Source: Dyella sp. OK004
Lineage (GTDB): Bacteria; Pseudomonadota; Gammaproteobacteria; Xanthomonadales; Rhodanobacteraceae
Length of the DNA: 64,000 bases
Reading direction: 5' to 3'
Assembly (NCBI RefSeq): GCF_900114495.1
Contig: NZ_FOZI01000005.1
Coordinates: forward strand, 248,001 to 312,000
Both the position numbers and the translations under genes were made by a program. The notes beneath the pieces are model-generated. The model did no database searches, was not told the origin of the DNA, and was given only the letters and a program-made list of their open reading frames with translations. Position 1 is the first letter of the stretch. Each line of letters starts with the position of its first letter. This document shows positions 52,982 to 64,000 of the stretch, piece by piece.

Positions 52982-53941
52982 ATGTTCATCAAGGCTCTCC
53001 GCGGACTGCTGCTGCCTGCCGTCCTGCTGTTGACGGGTTGTCAGACGGTTCTGATGTCACCCTCCGGCGACATGGCGCTCCAACAGCGCGATCTGATCGT
53101 CATCTCCCTGATATTGATGTTGCTCATCATCGTGCCGGTGATCGCGCTCACTCTGTTCTTCGCCTGGCGTTACCGCGCGTCTAACAAGAAAGCTATTTAT
53201 CGTCCGGATTGGGATCACTCCACTGTGCTGGAGCTGCTGATCTGGTCGGCGCCGCTGCTGATCATCATCGCACTCGGCGCACTGACCTGGGTAAGCACGC
53301 ACAAGCTGGACCCGTTCCGTCCGCTCGAGCGTCTGTCGCAGGGTCGCGAGGTGCCGGCCGACGTCAAGCCGCTGGTGGTCGAAGTGGTGGCGCTCGACTG
53401 GAAATGGCTGTTTATCTACCCGGAGCAAGGTATTGCGACGGTGAACGAGCTGGCCGCGCCGGTCGATCGCCCGATCCAGTTCAAGATCACCGCCTCGACC
53501 GTGATGAACTCGTTCTTTATCCCCGCGCTGGCCGGCCAGATCTACGCCATGCCCGGCATGGAGACCAAGTTGCACGCGGTGATCAACAAGCCTGGTGTGT
53601 ACGAGGGCTTTTCGGCCAACTACAGCGGTGCAGGTTTCTCCGGCATGCACTTCAAGTTCCATGGCGTGAGCGAAAGTGAGTTCACGCAGTGGGTGGCGCA
53701 GGCGAAGCAGGGCAGTGCGCTGAACCGCGACGCCTACCTGCGCCTGGAAAAGCCCAGCGAGAACGAACCGGTGAGTCGCTTCTCCAGCGTGGCGCCGGAT
53801 CTCTACGAAGCGATCGTCAATCTTTGCGTCAAGCCCGGCACGCCGTGCATGCACGAAACCATGATGAAGGATGCCGCCCGTGCAGGGCAGCCCGCCGCTG
53901 GCGAGCATGGCATGCACGACATGGCGAACATGGAGCATTGA
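52982..53941 (+). CDS. cyoA: Ubiquinol oxidase subunit II (cytochrome bo3-type)
   Basis: Protein of 319 residues. A lipoprotein leader (LLPAVLLLTGC, Cys19 or so) is followed by two membrane helices (about 38-60 and 80-102) and a periplasmic cupredoxin domain. WDHSTVLELLIWSAPLLIII, LDWKWLFIYPEQGIATVNEL, VMNSFFIPALAGQIYAMPGM and SGAGFSGMHFKFHG are typical of CyoA; the copper-A ligands of cytochrome c oxidases are absent, so electrons come from quinol. The C-terminal tail is His/Met-rich (GEHGMHDMANMEH). The start MFIKALRG is preferred because it gives the lipoprotein signal. The ribosome site before it is weak. Confidence 0.92.
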   Translation: MFIKALRGLLLPAVLLLTGCQTVLMSPSGDMALQQRDLIVISLILMLLIIVPVIALTLFFAWRYRASNKKAIYRPDWDHSTVLELLIWSAPLLIIIALGALTWVSTHKLDPFRPLERLSQGREVPADVKPLVVEVVALDWKWLFIYPEQGIATVNELAAPVDRPIQFKITASTVMNSFFIPALAGQIYAMPGMETKLHAVINKPGVYEGFSANYSGAGFSGMHFKFHGVSESEFTQWVAQAKQGSALNRDAYLRLEKPSENEPVSRFSSVAPDLYEAIVNLCVKPGTPCMHETMMKDAARAGQPAAGEHGMHDMANMEH

Positions 53942-53987
53942 CCCGTGAGCCGCCCTATCCGCAGTACCGCCTTCCCAGGTGTCCAAG

Positions 53988-55991
53988 ATGTCTGACCATC
54001 CCGACCTCGCCAAACTGATTTTCGGTCGCCTCACCTGGGAGGCGATTCCGCTCCACGAGCCGATCCTGCTGTACACCTTTATCGCGGTGGCGCTCGGCGG
54101 CATCGCGGTGCTCGGCGCGATCACCTATTTCCGCCTGTGGGGTTATCTCTGGCGCGAATGGTTCACCAGCATCGATCACAAGAAGATCGGCATCATGTAC
54201 ATGGTGTTGGGCCTGGTGATGCTGCTGCGTGGTTTTGCCGACGCGATCATGATGCGTCTGCAGCAGGCTGTCGCTTTCGGCGACTCGGCGGGTTATCTGC
54301 CGCCGCACCACTACGACCAGATCTTCACCGCGCACGGCGTGATCATGATCTTTTTCGTGGCGATGCCCATCGTCACCGGCCTGATGAACTACATCGTGCC
54401 GCTGCAGATCGGCGCGCGCGATGTGGCGTTCCCGTTCCTCAATAATTTCAGCTTCTGGATGACCACGGCCGGCGCCGTGCTGGTGATGATGTCGCTGTTC
54501 GTCGGCGAGTTCGCGCGCACCGGCTGGCTGGCGTATCCGCCGCTGTCCGGCATCGCGGCCAGTCCAGATGTGGGTGTGGACTACTACATATGGGCGTTGC
54601 AGATAGCCGGCGTGGGAACGCTGTTATCAGGCGTCAATCTGCTGGTCACCATCATCAAGATGCGCGCGCCGGGCATGAAGCTGATGCAGATGCCAGTGTT
54701 CACCTGGACCGCGCTGTGCACCAACGTGCTGATCGTGGCGGCCTTCCCGGTGTTGACCGCAGTGCTGGCGTTGCTGTCGCTGGATCGTTACCTAGGCTTC
54801 CACGTGTTCACCAACGAGCTTGGCGGCAACGCCATGATGTACGTGAACCTGATCTGGATCTGGGGCCATCCGGAGGTCTACATCCTGATCCTGCCGATGT
54901 TCGGCGTGTTCTCGGAAGTGGTCTCCACCTTTAGCCGCAAGCGCCTGTTCGGCTACACCTCGATGGTCTACGCCTCGATCGTGATCACCGTGCTGGCCTA
55001 CCTGGTGTGGCTGCATCACTTCTTCACCATGGGTTCGGGCGCCAGCGTCAACTCGTTCTTCGGCATCACCACCATGATCATCTCGATCCCCACGGGAGCG
55101 AAGATTTTCAACTGGCTGTTCACCATGTATCGCGGCCGCATCACCTTCGAGCTGCCGATGATGTGGACGGTGGCCTTCATGGTGACCTTCGCCATCGGTG
55201 GCATGACCGGTGTGCTGCTGGCGGTGCCGCCGGCGGACTTCTCGCTGCATAACAGCCTGTTCCTGATCGCGCATTTCCATAACGTGATCATTGGCGGCGT
55301 GCTGTTCGGTGCCTTTGCCGCGATCAACTTCTGGTTCCCCAAGGCCTTCGGTTTCAAGCTCGATCCGTTCTGGGGCAAGTGCTCGTTCTGGCTGTGGGTG
55401 GTGGGTTTCTACTTCGCCTTCATGCCGCTGTACGTGCTGGGCCTGATGGGTGTAACCCGCCGCCTGAATCATTTCGAGGATCCGTCGCTGCAGATCTGGT
55501 TCCAGATCGCCGCGTTTGGTGCCGTGCTGATCGCATTGGGCATTGCCTGCATGCTGATTCAGTTCGTGGTGAGCTTCCGCCGCCGCGAGGCATTGCGCGA
55601 TGTCACCGGCGATCCGTGGGGTGGCCGCACGCTGGAGTGGTCCACTTCGTCGCCGCCGCCGGCCTACAACTTCGCTTTCACCCCGCAGGTGCACGACAGC
55701 GATGCCTGGTGGCAGATGAAGGAGCATGGCTATCGCCGGCCGCTGTCCGGGTTCATCGACGTGCACATGCCGAAGAACACCGGCGCGGGCATCATCCTCG
55801 CCGGCATCAGCACGGTGCTGGGCTTTGCCCTGATCTGGCAGATGTGGCCGCTGGTGGTGCTGGCGTTCGTGTCGCTGCTGGCGACGGCGATCGGTCATAC
55901 CTTCAACTACAAGCGCGACTTCTACATCCCGGCCACGGAAGTGGCTGCGGTCGAGGCGGCGCGTACGGAGCAGCTGGCCAGCCATGTCTAA
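53988..55991 (+). CDS. cyoB: Ubiquinol oxidase subunit I (catalytic heme-copper subunit)
   Basis: Protein of 667 residues with about 15 membrane helices. Heme-copper oxidase hallmarks are visible: [15 protein letters not shown] (low-spin heme His), [19 protein letters not shown] (Cu-B His and the cross-linked Tyr), [10 protein letters not shown] (two Cu-B His) and [12 protein letters not shown] (His ligands of both hemes). The long C-terminal extension is that of CyoB. It reduces oxygen to water and pumps protons. A GTG nine bases earlier (53979) is an alternative start. It overlaps cyoC by eight bases. Confidence 0.95.
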   Translation: MSDHPDLAKLIFGRLTWEAIPLHEPILLYTFIAVALGGIAVLGAITYFRLWGYLWREWFTSIDHKKIGIMYMVLGLVMLLRGFADAIMMRLQQAVAFGDSAGYLPPHHYDQIFTAHGVIMIFFVAMPIVTGLMNYIVPLQIGARDVAFPFLNNFSFWMTTAGAVLVMMSLFVGEFARTGWLAYPPLSGIAASPDVGVDYYIWALQIAGVGTLLSGVNLLVTIIKMRAPGMKLMQMPVFTWTALCTNVLIVAAFPVLTAVLALLSLDRYLGFHVFTNELGGNAMMYVNLIWIWGHPEVYILILPMFGVFSEVVSTFSRKRLFGYTSMVYASIVITVLAYLVWLHHFFTMGSGASVNSFFGITTMIISIPTGAKIFNWLFTMYRGRITFELPMMWTVAFMVTFAIGGMTGVLLAVPPADFSLHNSLFLIAHFHNVIIGGVLFGAFAAINFWFPKAFGFKLDPFWGKCSFWLWVVGFYFAFMPLYVLGLMGVTRRLNHFEDPSLQIWFQIAAFGAVLIALGIACMLIQFVVSFRRREALRDVTGDPWGGRTLEWSTSSPPPAYNFAFTPQVHDSDAWWQMKEHGYRRPLSGFIDVHMPKNTGAGIILAGISTVLGFALIWQMWPLVVLAFVSLLATAIGHTFNYKRDFYIPATEVAAVEAARTEQLASHV

Positions 55992-56619
55992 TTCAACCTC
56001 TATCGCCATGGGCGCCGAGGCGCGCGAGCCGCTCCAGTTCCATCTGGAGACCGAGCACCATCCGCAGAACGGTACGCTGCTGGGCTTCTGGCTGTACCTG
56101 ATGAGCGACTGCCTCATCTTCGCCTGCATGTTCGCCGTGTACGGCGTGCTGGGCCGCAGCTATGCCGGTGGCCCCACTGGCGCCGAGATATTCGAACTGC
56201 CGCTGGTGGCAGTGAATACCTCGTTGCTGCTGCTGTCGTCGATTACCTACGGTTTTGCGATGCTGGAAATGCAGCGCAACCGGCAGCGCGGAACCCTGAT
56301 CTGGCTGGCCATCACCGGGCTGCTCGGCGCCGGCTTTATTGGCATCGAGCTGTATGAGTTCACGCATTTGATCGCCGATGGCGCGGGCCCGCAGCGCAGC
56401 GCGTTCCTGTCGTCGTTCTTCACCCTGGTGGGCACGCATGGTCTGCACGTCAGCTGCGGCATCATCTGGCTGATCACCCTGATGGTGCAGGTGTCGAAGA
56501 AGGGTTTGATCGCCGAGAACAAGCGCCGTCTGTGGTGCCTGTCGATGTTCTGGCACTTCCTCGACGTGGTGTGGGTCGGTGTCTTCAGCTTTGTCTATCT
56601 GATGGGAGTGCTGCCATGA
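55984..56619 (+). CDS. cyoC: Ubiquinol oxidase subunit III
   Basis: Protein of 211 residues with five membrane helices. [55 protein letters not shown] and [26 protein letters not shown] are subunit III signatures with the conserved Glu and His residues. It stabilises subunit I. The start overlaps the cyoB stop, and the cyoD start overlaps its own stop by four bases. Confidence 0.95.
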   Translation: MSNSTSIAMGAEAREPLQFHLETEHHPQNGTLLGFWLYLMSDCLIFACMFAVYGVLGRSYAGGPTGAEIFELPLVAVNTSLLLLSSITYGFAMLEMQRNRQRGTLIWLAITGLLGAGFIGIELYEFTHLIADGAGPQRSAFLSSFFTLVGTHGLHVSCGIIWLITLMVQVSKKGLIAENKRRLWCLSMFWHFLDVVWVGVFSFVYLMGVLP

Positions 56620-57017
56620 GCGCACACGCCGATACGCATGCCACCCACGGCGGCCACGACCATGATCATGACCACGACGAGGGCGCCGCCCACGTCTCGT
56701 TCAAGGGTTACATGATCGGCTTCGTGCTGGCGGTGATCCTCACCGCGATTCCGTTCTGGCTGGTGATGAGCGGCGGCTTCAAGACATCCAGCACGACCGC
56801 GCTGGTGGTGCTGGGCTTTGCCGCCGTGCAGATCGTGGTGCACATGGTGTACTTCCTGCACATGAACACCAAGTCGGAGGGCGGCTGGAACATGCTGGCT
56901 CTGATCTTCACCGCCGTGCTGGTGCTGATCACACTGAGTGGGTCGATCTGGGTGATGTACCACCTCAACCACAACATGATGCCGGCGCTGATGCAGGACG
57001 TGCGGAACCTGCCATGA
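56616..57017 (+). CDS. cyoD: Ubiquinol oxidase subunit IV
   Basis: Protein of 133 residues. Three membrane helices ([63 protein letters not shown]) match CyoD. The N-terminal 25 residues hold an unusual His/Asp run ([12 protein letters not shown]), longer than the E. coli protein has, with possible metal affinity. It overlaps cyoC by four bases (ATGA). Confidence 0.93.
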   Translation: MSAHADTHATHGGHDHDHDHDEGAAHVSFKGYMIGFVLAVILTAIPFWLVMSGGFKTSSTTALVVLGFAAVQIVVHMVYFLHMNTKSEGGWNMLALIFTAVLVLITLSGSIWVMYHLNHNMMPALMQDVRNLP

Positions 57018-57051
57018 GCAGGCGCCTGTCTGTGGTGCGAGCCACAAGGCC

Positions 57052-57834
57052 ATGCCTGGACTAGGCGTCGCTCCGAAAGCATCGACGGAACGCGGCCCGC
57101 GCGGGCCGCTGGCGCTCACCGCATTGGCGCTGTTCGCGCTGGTGGCCTTTGCGGGCTTTGTCGCCCTTGGCACCTGGCAGGTGCATCGCCTCGCGTGGAA
57201 ACGCGACCTCATCGCACGCGTGGACGCGCGCGTGCACGAAACCGCAGTCGCGGCGCCCGCGCTATCTCAATGGCCGCAAGTAACCGCCACCGCCGACGAA
57301 TACCGGCACGTACGTTTGAGCGGCGTGTTCCTGCACGATCAGCAGACGCTTGTTACCGCGAGCACCGCGCTCGGCAGTGGCTACTGGCTGCTGACCCCGT
57401 TGCGCACGGCCGATGGCACCGTGGTGCTGATCAACCGCGGTTTTGTTCCGCCTGACTGGTGCGGCCGCAACGCAACCTGCGCGCTGGGGCCGGAAGGCGA
57501 GACGACGGTGACTGGGCTGCTGCGCATGCCGGAGACCAAAGTTTTTCTGCGGCACAACGATCCCGCGAAGGGACGCTGGTATGCACGCGACGTGCAAGCC
57601 ATCGCCGCTGCGCACGGCTTCACGAAGGTCACGCCGTATTTCGTGGATGCGGATGCTAATCCCGCCGATACGGCCGGCTGGCCGCGGGGAGGGCTGACAG
57701 TGATCAGCTTTCCCAACAATCATCTGGTGTATCTGATTACCTGGTATCTGCTGGCGTTGATGACGGCGGTGGGGGCGGTATACGTGGGTTATCACGAAGT
57801 CCGCTTGCGCCGCAGAGAGCGGGGCGCCTTCTGA
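57052..57834 (+). CDS. SURF1 family oxidase assembly protein
   Basis: Protein of 260 residues with the SURF1 layout: a membrane helix at about 19-42 (FALVAFAGFVALGTWQVHRLAWK), a large periplasmic domain (VRLSGVFLHDQQTLV, YWLLTPLRTADGTVVLINRGFVP, TVTGLLRMPE, RWYARDVQAI) and a second helix near the end (NNHLVYLITWYLLALMTAVGAVYV). SURF1 helps insert heme a in aa3-type oxidases. Here it closes a quinol oxidase operon with 34 bases after cyoD, so it may serve this oxidase. A strong terminator follows. Confidence 0.9.
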   Translation: MPGLGVAPKASTERGPRGPLALTALALFALVAFAGFVALGTWQVHRLAWKRDLIARVDARVHETAVAAPALSQWPQVTATADEYRHVRLSGVFLHDQQTLVTASTALGSGYWLLTPLRTADGTVVLINRGFVPPDWCGRNATCALGPEGETTVTGLLRMPETKVFLRHNDPAKGRWYARDVQAIAAAHGFTKVTPYFVDADANPADTAGWPRGGLTVISFPNNHLVYLITWYLLALMTAVGAVYVGYHEVRLRRRERGAF

Positions 57835-57841
57835 TCGCATG

Positions 57842-57870
57842 AAAAAGGCCACCCGATGGGTGGCCTTTTT
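57842..57870. terminator. Bidirectional intrinsic terminator
   Basis: Stem AAAAAGGCCACCC / GGGTGGCCTTTTT around a GAT loop. It ends the cyoABCD-SURF1 operon on the plus strand and lies just past the 3' end of the minus-strand tRNA-Val gene, so it can end that transcript too. Confidence 0.94.
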
Positions 57871-57880
57871 CTAATCTGAG

Positions 57881-57955
57881 TGGTGGGCGGTACAAGGATC
57901 GAACTTGTGACACCTGCCGTGTGAAGGCAGTGCTCTACCGCTGAGCTAACCGCCC
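57881..57955 (-). tRNA. tRNA-Val (anticodon CAC)
   Basis: On the minus strand the 75-base sequence folds as a full cloverleaf: acceptor GGGCGGT / ACCGCCC, D arm GCTC-AGCGGTA-GAGC, anticodon stem CTGCC / GGCAG around TTCACAC (anticodon CAC), and T arm ACAAG-TTCGATC-CTTGT. The discriminator A and the terminal CCA are encoded. The anticodon reads GUG valine codons. Confidence 0.97.
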
Positions 57956-58111
57956 GCCGAGAGCGCGCAAATATACGGGGTGTTTTGTCTCAGGTCAATG
58001 CCCTGGGGTGAGGCCCAGGCTGGCCTGGGGCGTTTTTGCCGCAGGGTGGGGGAAGTGAGAGCAAAGGAGCCGGCGGGTACAATGCGCCGGCCTCAAGAAC
58101 GGAACCGACTC

Positions 58112-58441
58112 ATGCACGACGCCCTCGCCAACCTGCACATGATCACACTGACGCCGTGGAAGCTCATCGGCCTGCTTGGCACACTGCTTTTCACCGCGCG
58201 TTGGTTCGTGCAGTTCTATGCGACCAAGAAGCAGAAGAAGGTGGTGGTACCCATGTCGTTCTGGTACCTCTCGGTGGCGGGCAGTGTGCTGACGCTGGCG
58301 TATTTCATCTGGGGCAAGAACGACTCCGTTGGCATCATCCAGACGGCGTTTCCGATGCTGGTTTCGATCTACAACGTGTTCGCCCATCTGAAGCAGCACA
58401 AACCTGAGACGGTGCGTCCGGGCGGTCCGGAAGAGACCTGA
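58112..58441 (+). CDS. Lipid A biosynthesis N-terminal domain (LAB_N) membrane protein
   Basis: Protein of 109 residues with three membrane segments in the LAB_N pattern: LTPWKLIGLLGTLLFTARWFVQFYATKK, VVPMSFWYLSVAGSVLTLAYFIW and SVGIIQTAFPMLVSIYNVFAHLK. The domain is found free-standing or fused to LpxB and glycosyltransferases and is thought to act in envelope lipid handling; the exact role is unknown. The start at 58112 follows CGGAA. It is convergent with the metH C-part. Confidence 0.85.
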   Translation: MHDALANLHMITLTPWKLIGLLGTLLFTARWFVQFYATKKQKKVVVPMSFWYLSVAGSVLTLAYFIWGKNDSVGIIQTAFPMLVSIYNVFAHLKQHKPETVRPGGPEET

Positions 58442-58489
58442 GCGCGTGATGTTCCTCCCTCTGCCTGAGAGGGAGGAACAAAGCAGCCA

Positions 58490-61180
<2,691 letters not shown>

Positions 61181-61214
61181 GCGCAGTGGAAGCCTTCAAG
61201 CAAAACGATGTGCT

Positions 61215-61241
61215 CCCTCCCCTGCGTGCAGCAGGGGAGGG
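61215..61241. repeat. C-rich/G-rich hairpin between the two metH genes, first
   Basis: Perfect stem CCCTCCCCTGC (61215-61225), loop GTGCA, GCAGGGGAGGG (61231-61241). This is the same kind of hairpin that caps several of the composite repeats, here alone inside an operon. Confidence 0.85.
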
Positions 61242-61303
61242 TAGGGGTGGGGTCAAGCCCCGCAAGCTGTGCGGCGGTGTCGCAAGGGTTTCCCCCCTCC
61301 CAG

Positions 61304-61327
61304 CCTCCCCCTGCGAGCAGGGGGAGG
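61304..61327. repeat. C-rich/G-rich hairpin between the two metH genes, second
   Basis: Perfect stem CCTCCCCCTGC (61304-61314), loop GA, GCAGGGGGAGG (61317-61327). It stands close after the stop of the metH N-part as read on the minus strand, with no T tract. Confidence 0.85.
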
Positions 61328-61340
61328 GGTATGCATGCGC

Positions 61341-62423
61341 TCATGCGGCCTCCTGTTTGGCGACAGGAAGAGCACGCGGCGGACAGTGCCGCACGGCTTC
61401 AGCAATGGCTTTGATGTGCGCCGGCGTGGTGCCGCAGCAGCCGCCGACCAGGTTGAGCAGGCCGTCGCGGGCGAAGCTGCCGATCACCGAGGCCATTTGT
61501 TCCGGGGTTTCGTCGTATTCGCCGAAGGCGTTGGGCAGGCCGGCATTGGGGTGCGTGCTGATAAAGCAGTCGGCGACGTTGGACAGGGTCTGCACGTGGG
61601 GGCGCAGATCGGCGGCGCCTAGCGCGCAATTGAGACCGACGGTGAGGGGCCGCGCGTGGGCCACCGAGTAATAGAACGCCTCGGCGGTCTGGCCGGAGAG
61701 AGTGCGGCCGGAGCGGTCGGTGATGGTGCCGGAGATCATCACCGGCAGGCGCGCACGGCGCTGATGGAACAGCTCGCTCAGCGCGAACAGTGCGGCCTTG
61801 GCATTGAGTGTGTCGAAAATGGTTTCGACCATGATGACGTCAGCGCCGCCATCGATCAGGCCATTGGCCGATTCGGTGTAGTTGGCCGCGAGTTCTTCGA
61901 AGGTGACATTGCGGAAGCCGGGGTCGTTGACGTCCGGCGACAGTGAAGCCGTGCGGCTGGTGGGACCGAGCACGCCGATCACGAAGCGCGGCTTGTCCGG
62001 CGTCTTCGCGGTGTACGCATCGCAGGCTGCGCGCGCCAGGCGTGCGCCTTCGCGGTTCAGCTCGTACGCAAGGTGTTCCAGGTGATAGTCGGCCTGGCTG
62101 ATGCGGGTGGAGTTGAAAGTATTGGTTTCGACCAGATCGGCACCGGCTTCGAGATAGGCCTCGTGCACGCCGCGGATAATCTCCGGCTTGGTCAGCGTGA
62201 GCAGGTCGTTGTTGCCTTTGAGGTCGCAACTGCCGGGGTGGTCGTGGTGATGTTCGTGCGCGCTGTCGCGGCCTTCGGCGAAGCGGTCGCCGCGGAAGCC
62301 GTCCTCATCGAGTTGATGGCCCTGCAACATGGTACCCATGCCGCCGTCGAGGATCAGGATGCGTTGGCGCAATGCGTTTTCAAGCAACGCAACGCGATCG
62401 GGGTGGAGCCAGGGGGTGCTCAT
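61341..62423 (-). CDS. metH: Methionine synthase, homocysteine-binding module (separate gene)
   Basis: Protein of 360 residues forming the homocysteine S-methyltransferase barrel of Met[23 protein letters not shown] is at the N-terminus. The zinc ligands are Cys266 (GLNCALG) and Cys329-Cys330 ([10 protein letters not shown]), spaced as in E. coli MetH. An insertion with [12 protein letters not shown] lies before [14 protein letters not shown]. It must work with the 896-residue partner encoded downstream. GAGGA precedes the ATG. The gene starts 10 bases after the ArsR-methyltransferase stop. Confidence 0.93.
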   Translation of the reverse strand: MSTPWLHPDRVALLENALRQRILILDGGMGTMLQGHQLDEDGFRGDRFAEGRDSAHEHHHDHPGSCDLKGNNDLLTLTKPEIIRGVHEAYLEAGADLVETNTFNSTRISQADYHLEHLAYELNREGARLARAACDAYTAKTPDKPRFVIGVLGPTSRTASLSPDVNDPGFRNVTFEELAANYTESANGLIDGGADVIMVETIFDTLNAKAALFALSELFHQRRARLPVMISGTITDRSGRTLSGQTAEAFYYSVAHARPLTVGLNCALGAADLRPHVQTLSNVADCFISTHPNAGLPNAFGEYDETPEQMASVIGSFARDGLLNLVGGCCGTTPAHIKAIAEAVRHCPPRALPVAKQEAA

Positions 62424-62433
62424 GATTCGGTCC

Positions 62434-63360
62434 TCACGGTTTGCGCGCGAGCAGGCTGATGACTTCAAAATGCGGGGCCTTGCGCTCGCGGCTCAGGCGC
62501 GTGCAGCTCAGTACGTCGAGACCGGCGCTCTTGGCGTAGCGGTCCAGTTCATCGCGCGAAAAGCCCAGGTTGCGGTGATCGAACGGTTCTACCACCGCGC
62601 GGTGGTCGTGCTTGCCCAAGGTCACGGCGAGCAGGCGGCCACCGGGGCGCAGCAGGCGCGAGGCTTCCGCTACGGCTTTCGCCGGCTGTTCCGCATAAGT
62701 AAGGGCGTGCAGCATCAACACCAGATCGAAGCGGCGCTCGCCGAGATCGAGTGCATGCATGTCGCCCTGGCGTACCTCGACATTGGTGAAAGGCTTGAGG
62801 CGCTGTGCGGCGGCCTCGGCCACGCGCTCGCTGGAGTCGACGCAGACGATCGAGCGCGCATGCGGCGCCAGCAGTTCGGCGGTGATGCCGTCGCCGGAGG
62901 CGATATCCAGCACGTCGCCGGTTTCCAGTAACTGCAGCAGCGAGCGCGCCAGGGTTTCCCAGGTGCGGCCGGGGGAATAGTGGCGCTCCATGTCGCCGGC
63001 CACGGTATCGGCCCAGCCTTCCTCGCGGGCGCGCTGGGCGAGCACGCCGGGCAGGCGCGCGGCGTCGTCGCGCAGCAGGGCGTCGTCGATGCTGTCGCGC
63101 AGCGAGCGGATCAGGCTGTGCTGGTGTTCGTCGCCTTCGCTATTGGCACGGTAGTAGGCGGAGACACCCGCGCGGCGGTCGCGCACCAGCTCGGCTTCCT
63201 TGAGCTTGGCCAGGTGGGTGGACACGCGCGGCTGTGCCAGATGCAGCACGGAGGCCAGTTCGGCGACGGTCAATTCTTCGCGTTCGAGCAAGGCCAGCAG
63301 GCGCACCCGGGTGGGGTCGGCCAGCAACCGCAGGACGCTGGAAGCGGTGGCGAGATCCAC
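62434..63360 (-). CDS. ArsR-family regulator fused to a SAM-dependent methyltransferase domain
   Basis: Protein of 308 residues. Residues 1-95 are an ArsR winged helix ([42 protein letters not shown]). Residues about 115-308 are a class I methyltransferase fold ([15 protein letters not shown] at 150-164, [30 protein letters not shown]). Fusions of this kind include SahR-type regulators that sense S-adenosylhomocysteine and control the methionine cycle. Here it heads the metH operon, which supports that role by inference. The start is GTG behind AAGGA, and a palindrome lies 13 bases upstream. Confidence 0.88.
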   Translation of the reverse strand: MDLATASSVLRLLADPTRVRLLALLEREELTVAELASVLHLAQPRVSTHLAKLKEAELVRDRRAGVSAYYRANSEGDEHQHSLIRSLRDSIDDALLRDDAARLPGVLAQRAREEGWADTVAGDMERHYSPGRTWETLARSLLQLLETGDVLDIASGDGITAELLAPHARSIVCVDSSERVAEAAAQRLKPFTNVEVRQGDMHALDLGERRFDLVLMLHALTYAEQPAKAVAEASRLLRPGGRLLAVTLGKHDHRAVVEPFDHRNLGFSRDELDRYAKSAGLDVLSCTRLSRERKAPHFEVISLLARKP

Positions 63361-63372
63361 GCTGCATCCTTA

Positions 63373-63382
63373 TATCGCGATA
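63373..63382. promoter_or_regulatory. Candidate operator palindrome upstream of the metH operon
   Basis: Perfect palindrome TATCGCGATA embedded in TTTATCGCGATATAAGG (minus strand), ending just before the ribosome site of the ArsR-methyltransferase gene. Its size and place suit autoregulation by an ArsR dimer. I have not matched it to a published motif. Confidence 0.55.
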
Positions 63383-63542
63383 AAGAGATGCGTAAGGCTA
63401 GGCGCCTAGGCCCAGTGCGTCAAGATGCTGTGGGGGCGGCTCGGGGGGCGCTCCTATTCGGACGGCCTTGCTGCGGTCGCACAAAGGGTTTTCGGCCCCT
63501 CCCGCTAAAATGGGCGGCTAGCCTCACTCTGGAGCCCTCCCC

Positions 63543-64000
63543 ATGGATTTCCGCTTTACCGAAGATCAGCTGTCGATCCAGTCCATTGCCCGCGATTTCG
63601 CCCAGAAGCGCATCGTGCCGGTTGCCGCCGAGCTGGATGCGAAAGGCGAATTCCCGCTGGAGAACATTCGCGAGATGGGCCAGCTGGGCCTGATGGGCAT
63701 CGAGGTGCCGGAGGCGTACGGCGGCGCGGGCATGGATCCGATCGCCTATGTGCTGGCGATGATCGAGATCGCTGCGGCCGATGCCGCCACCTCCACGATT
63801 ATGTCGGTGAACAATTCGCTGTTCTGCAACGGCATCCTCAAGCACGGCACGGAGGAGCAGAAGCAGAAGTATGTTCGCGCCATCGCGCAGGGCGAGGCCA
63901 TTGGCGCCTACGCGCTGACCGAGCCGCAGTCGGGTTCCGATGCGTCGGCCATGCACACGCGTGCCACCAAGAACGCCAACGGCGACTGGGTGATCAACGG
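63543..64000 (+). CDS. Acyl-CoA dehydrogenase (3' end cut by window)
   Basis: Only the first 152 residues are in the window. MDFRFTEDQLSIQSIARDFA, LGLMGIEVPEAYGGAGMDPI and the acyl-CoA dehydrogenase signature AYALTEPQSGSDA (residues 122-134) show the N-terminal and middle domains. The protein is an FAD enzyme that oxidises acyl-CoA to enoyl-CoA in fatty acid or branched amino acid breakdown. It resembles the short-chain (butyryl) group, but the catalytic glutamate lies beyond the edge. GGAG stands about ten bases before the ATG. It is divergent from the metH operon. Confidence 0.9.
   Translation, partial: MDFRFTEDQLSIQSIARDFAQKRIVPVAAELDAKGEFPLENIREMGQLGLMGIEVPEAYGGAGMDPIAYVLAMIEIAAADAATSTIMSVNNSLFCNGILKHGTEEQKQKYVRAIAQGEAIGAYALTEPQSGSDASAMHTRATKNANGDWVIN

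Overview
The window looks like chromosomal DNA of a high-GC gammaproteobacterium of the Xanthomonadales, most likely Rhodanobacteraceae (Dyella, Rhodanobacter or Luteibacter type). This rests on family knowledge rather than a search: a methionine synthase split into two genes behind an ArsR-methyltransferase gene, a Xanthomonas-type alpha-amino acid ester hydrolase, a pilV-W-X-Y1-E minor pilin operon, and a bo3-type quinol oxidase operon ending in SURF1. I see no phage, insertion sequence, CRISPR array or rRNA. There is one tRNA, tRNA-Val(CAC).

Layout. 0.4-7.2 kb: small housekeeping genes (glycine-rich membrane protein, ThpR, exported methyltransferase, HDOD protein, flavin-dependent monooxygenase, DUF72 protein, exported beta-propeller). 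7.2-14.3 kb: PAP2 phosphatase and three exported hydrolases (beta-lactamase-fold serine hydrolase, D-type esterase, alpha-amino acid ester hydrolase) with a DUF3761 protein. 14.7-17.4 kb: a monooxygenase and three regulators (HxlR, two AraC), with a long palindrome between the convergent AraC genes. 17.5-23.0 kb: large MscS-type channel, endonuclease V, ABC exporter. 23.6-30.9 kb: minor pilin / PilY1 operon. 31.3-40.4 kb: recC-recB-recD. 41-46.3 kb: DUF3574 lipoprotein, NCS2-like permease, a two-component pair and a divergent orphan response regulator. 46.7-51.0 kb: RND efflux pair. 51.5-52.8 kb: MFS transporter. 53.0-57.8 kb: cyoABCD-SURF1. 57.9 kb: tRNA-Val, then a lipid A N-terminal-domain protein. 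58.5-63.4 kb: ArsR-methyltransferase, metH N-part, metH C-part (all minus). 63.5 kb to the end: an acyl-CoA dehydrogenase cut by the window edge.

The most unusual feature is a family of composite intergenic repeats of about 270-410 bp, present in eight copies (near 0.2, 14.5, 20.8, 23.2, 31.1, 40.6, 46.5 and 51.2 kb; seven in plus orientation, one inverted). Each carries a covarying REP-type stem, a highly conserved core of about 170 bp with a perfect 12-bp hairpin, and one or two C-rich/G-rich hairpins. Protein genes on both sides of every copy are G+T-rich on the strand that matches the repeat's orientation, whichever strand the gene uses. The inverted copy flips the skew. I know of no description of this pairing, and it is the best candidate here for something new.
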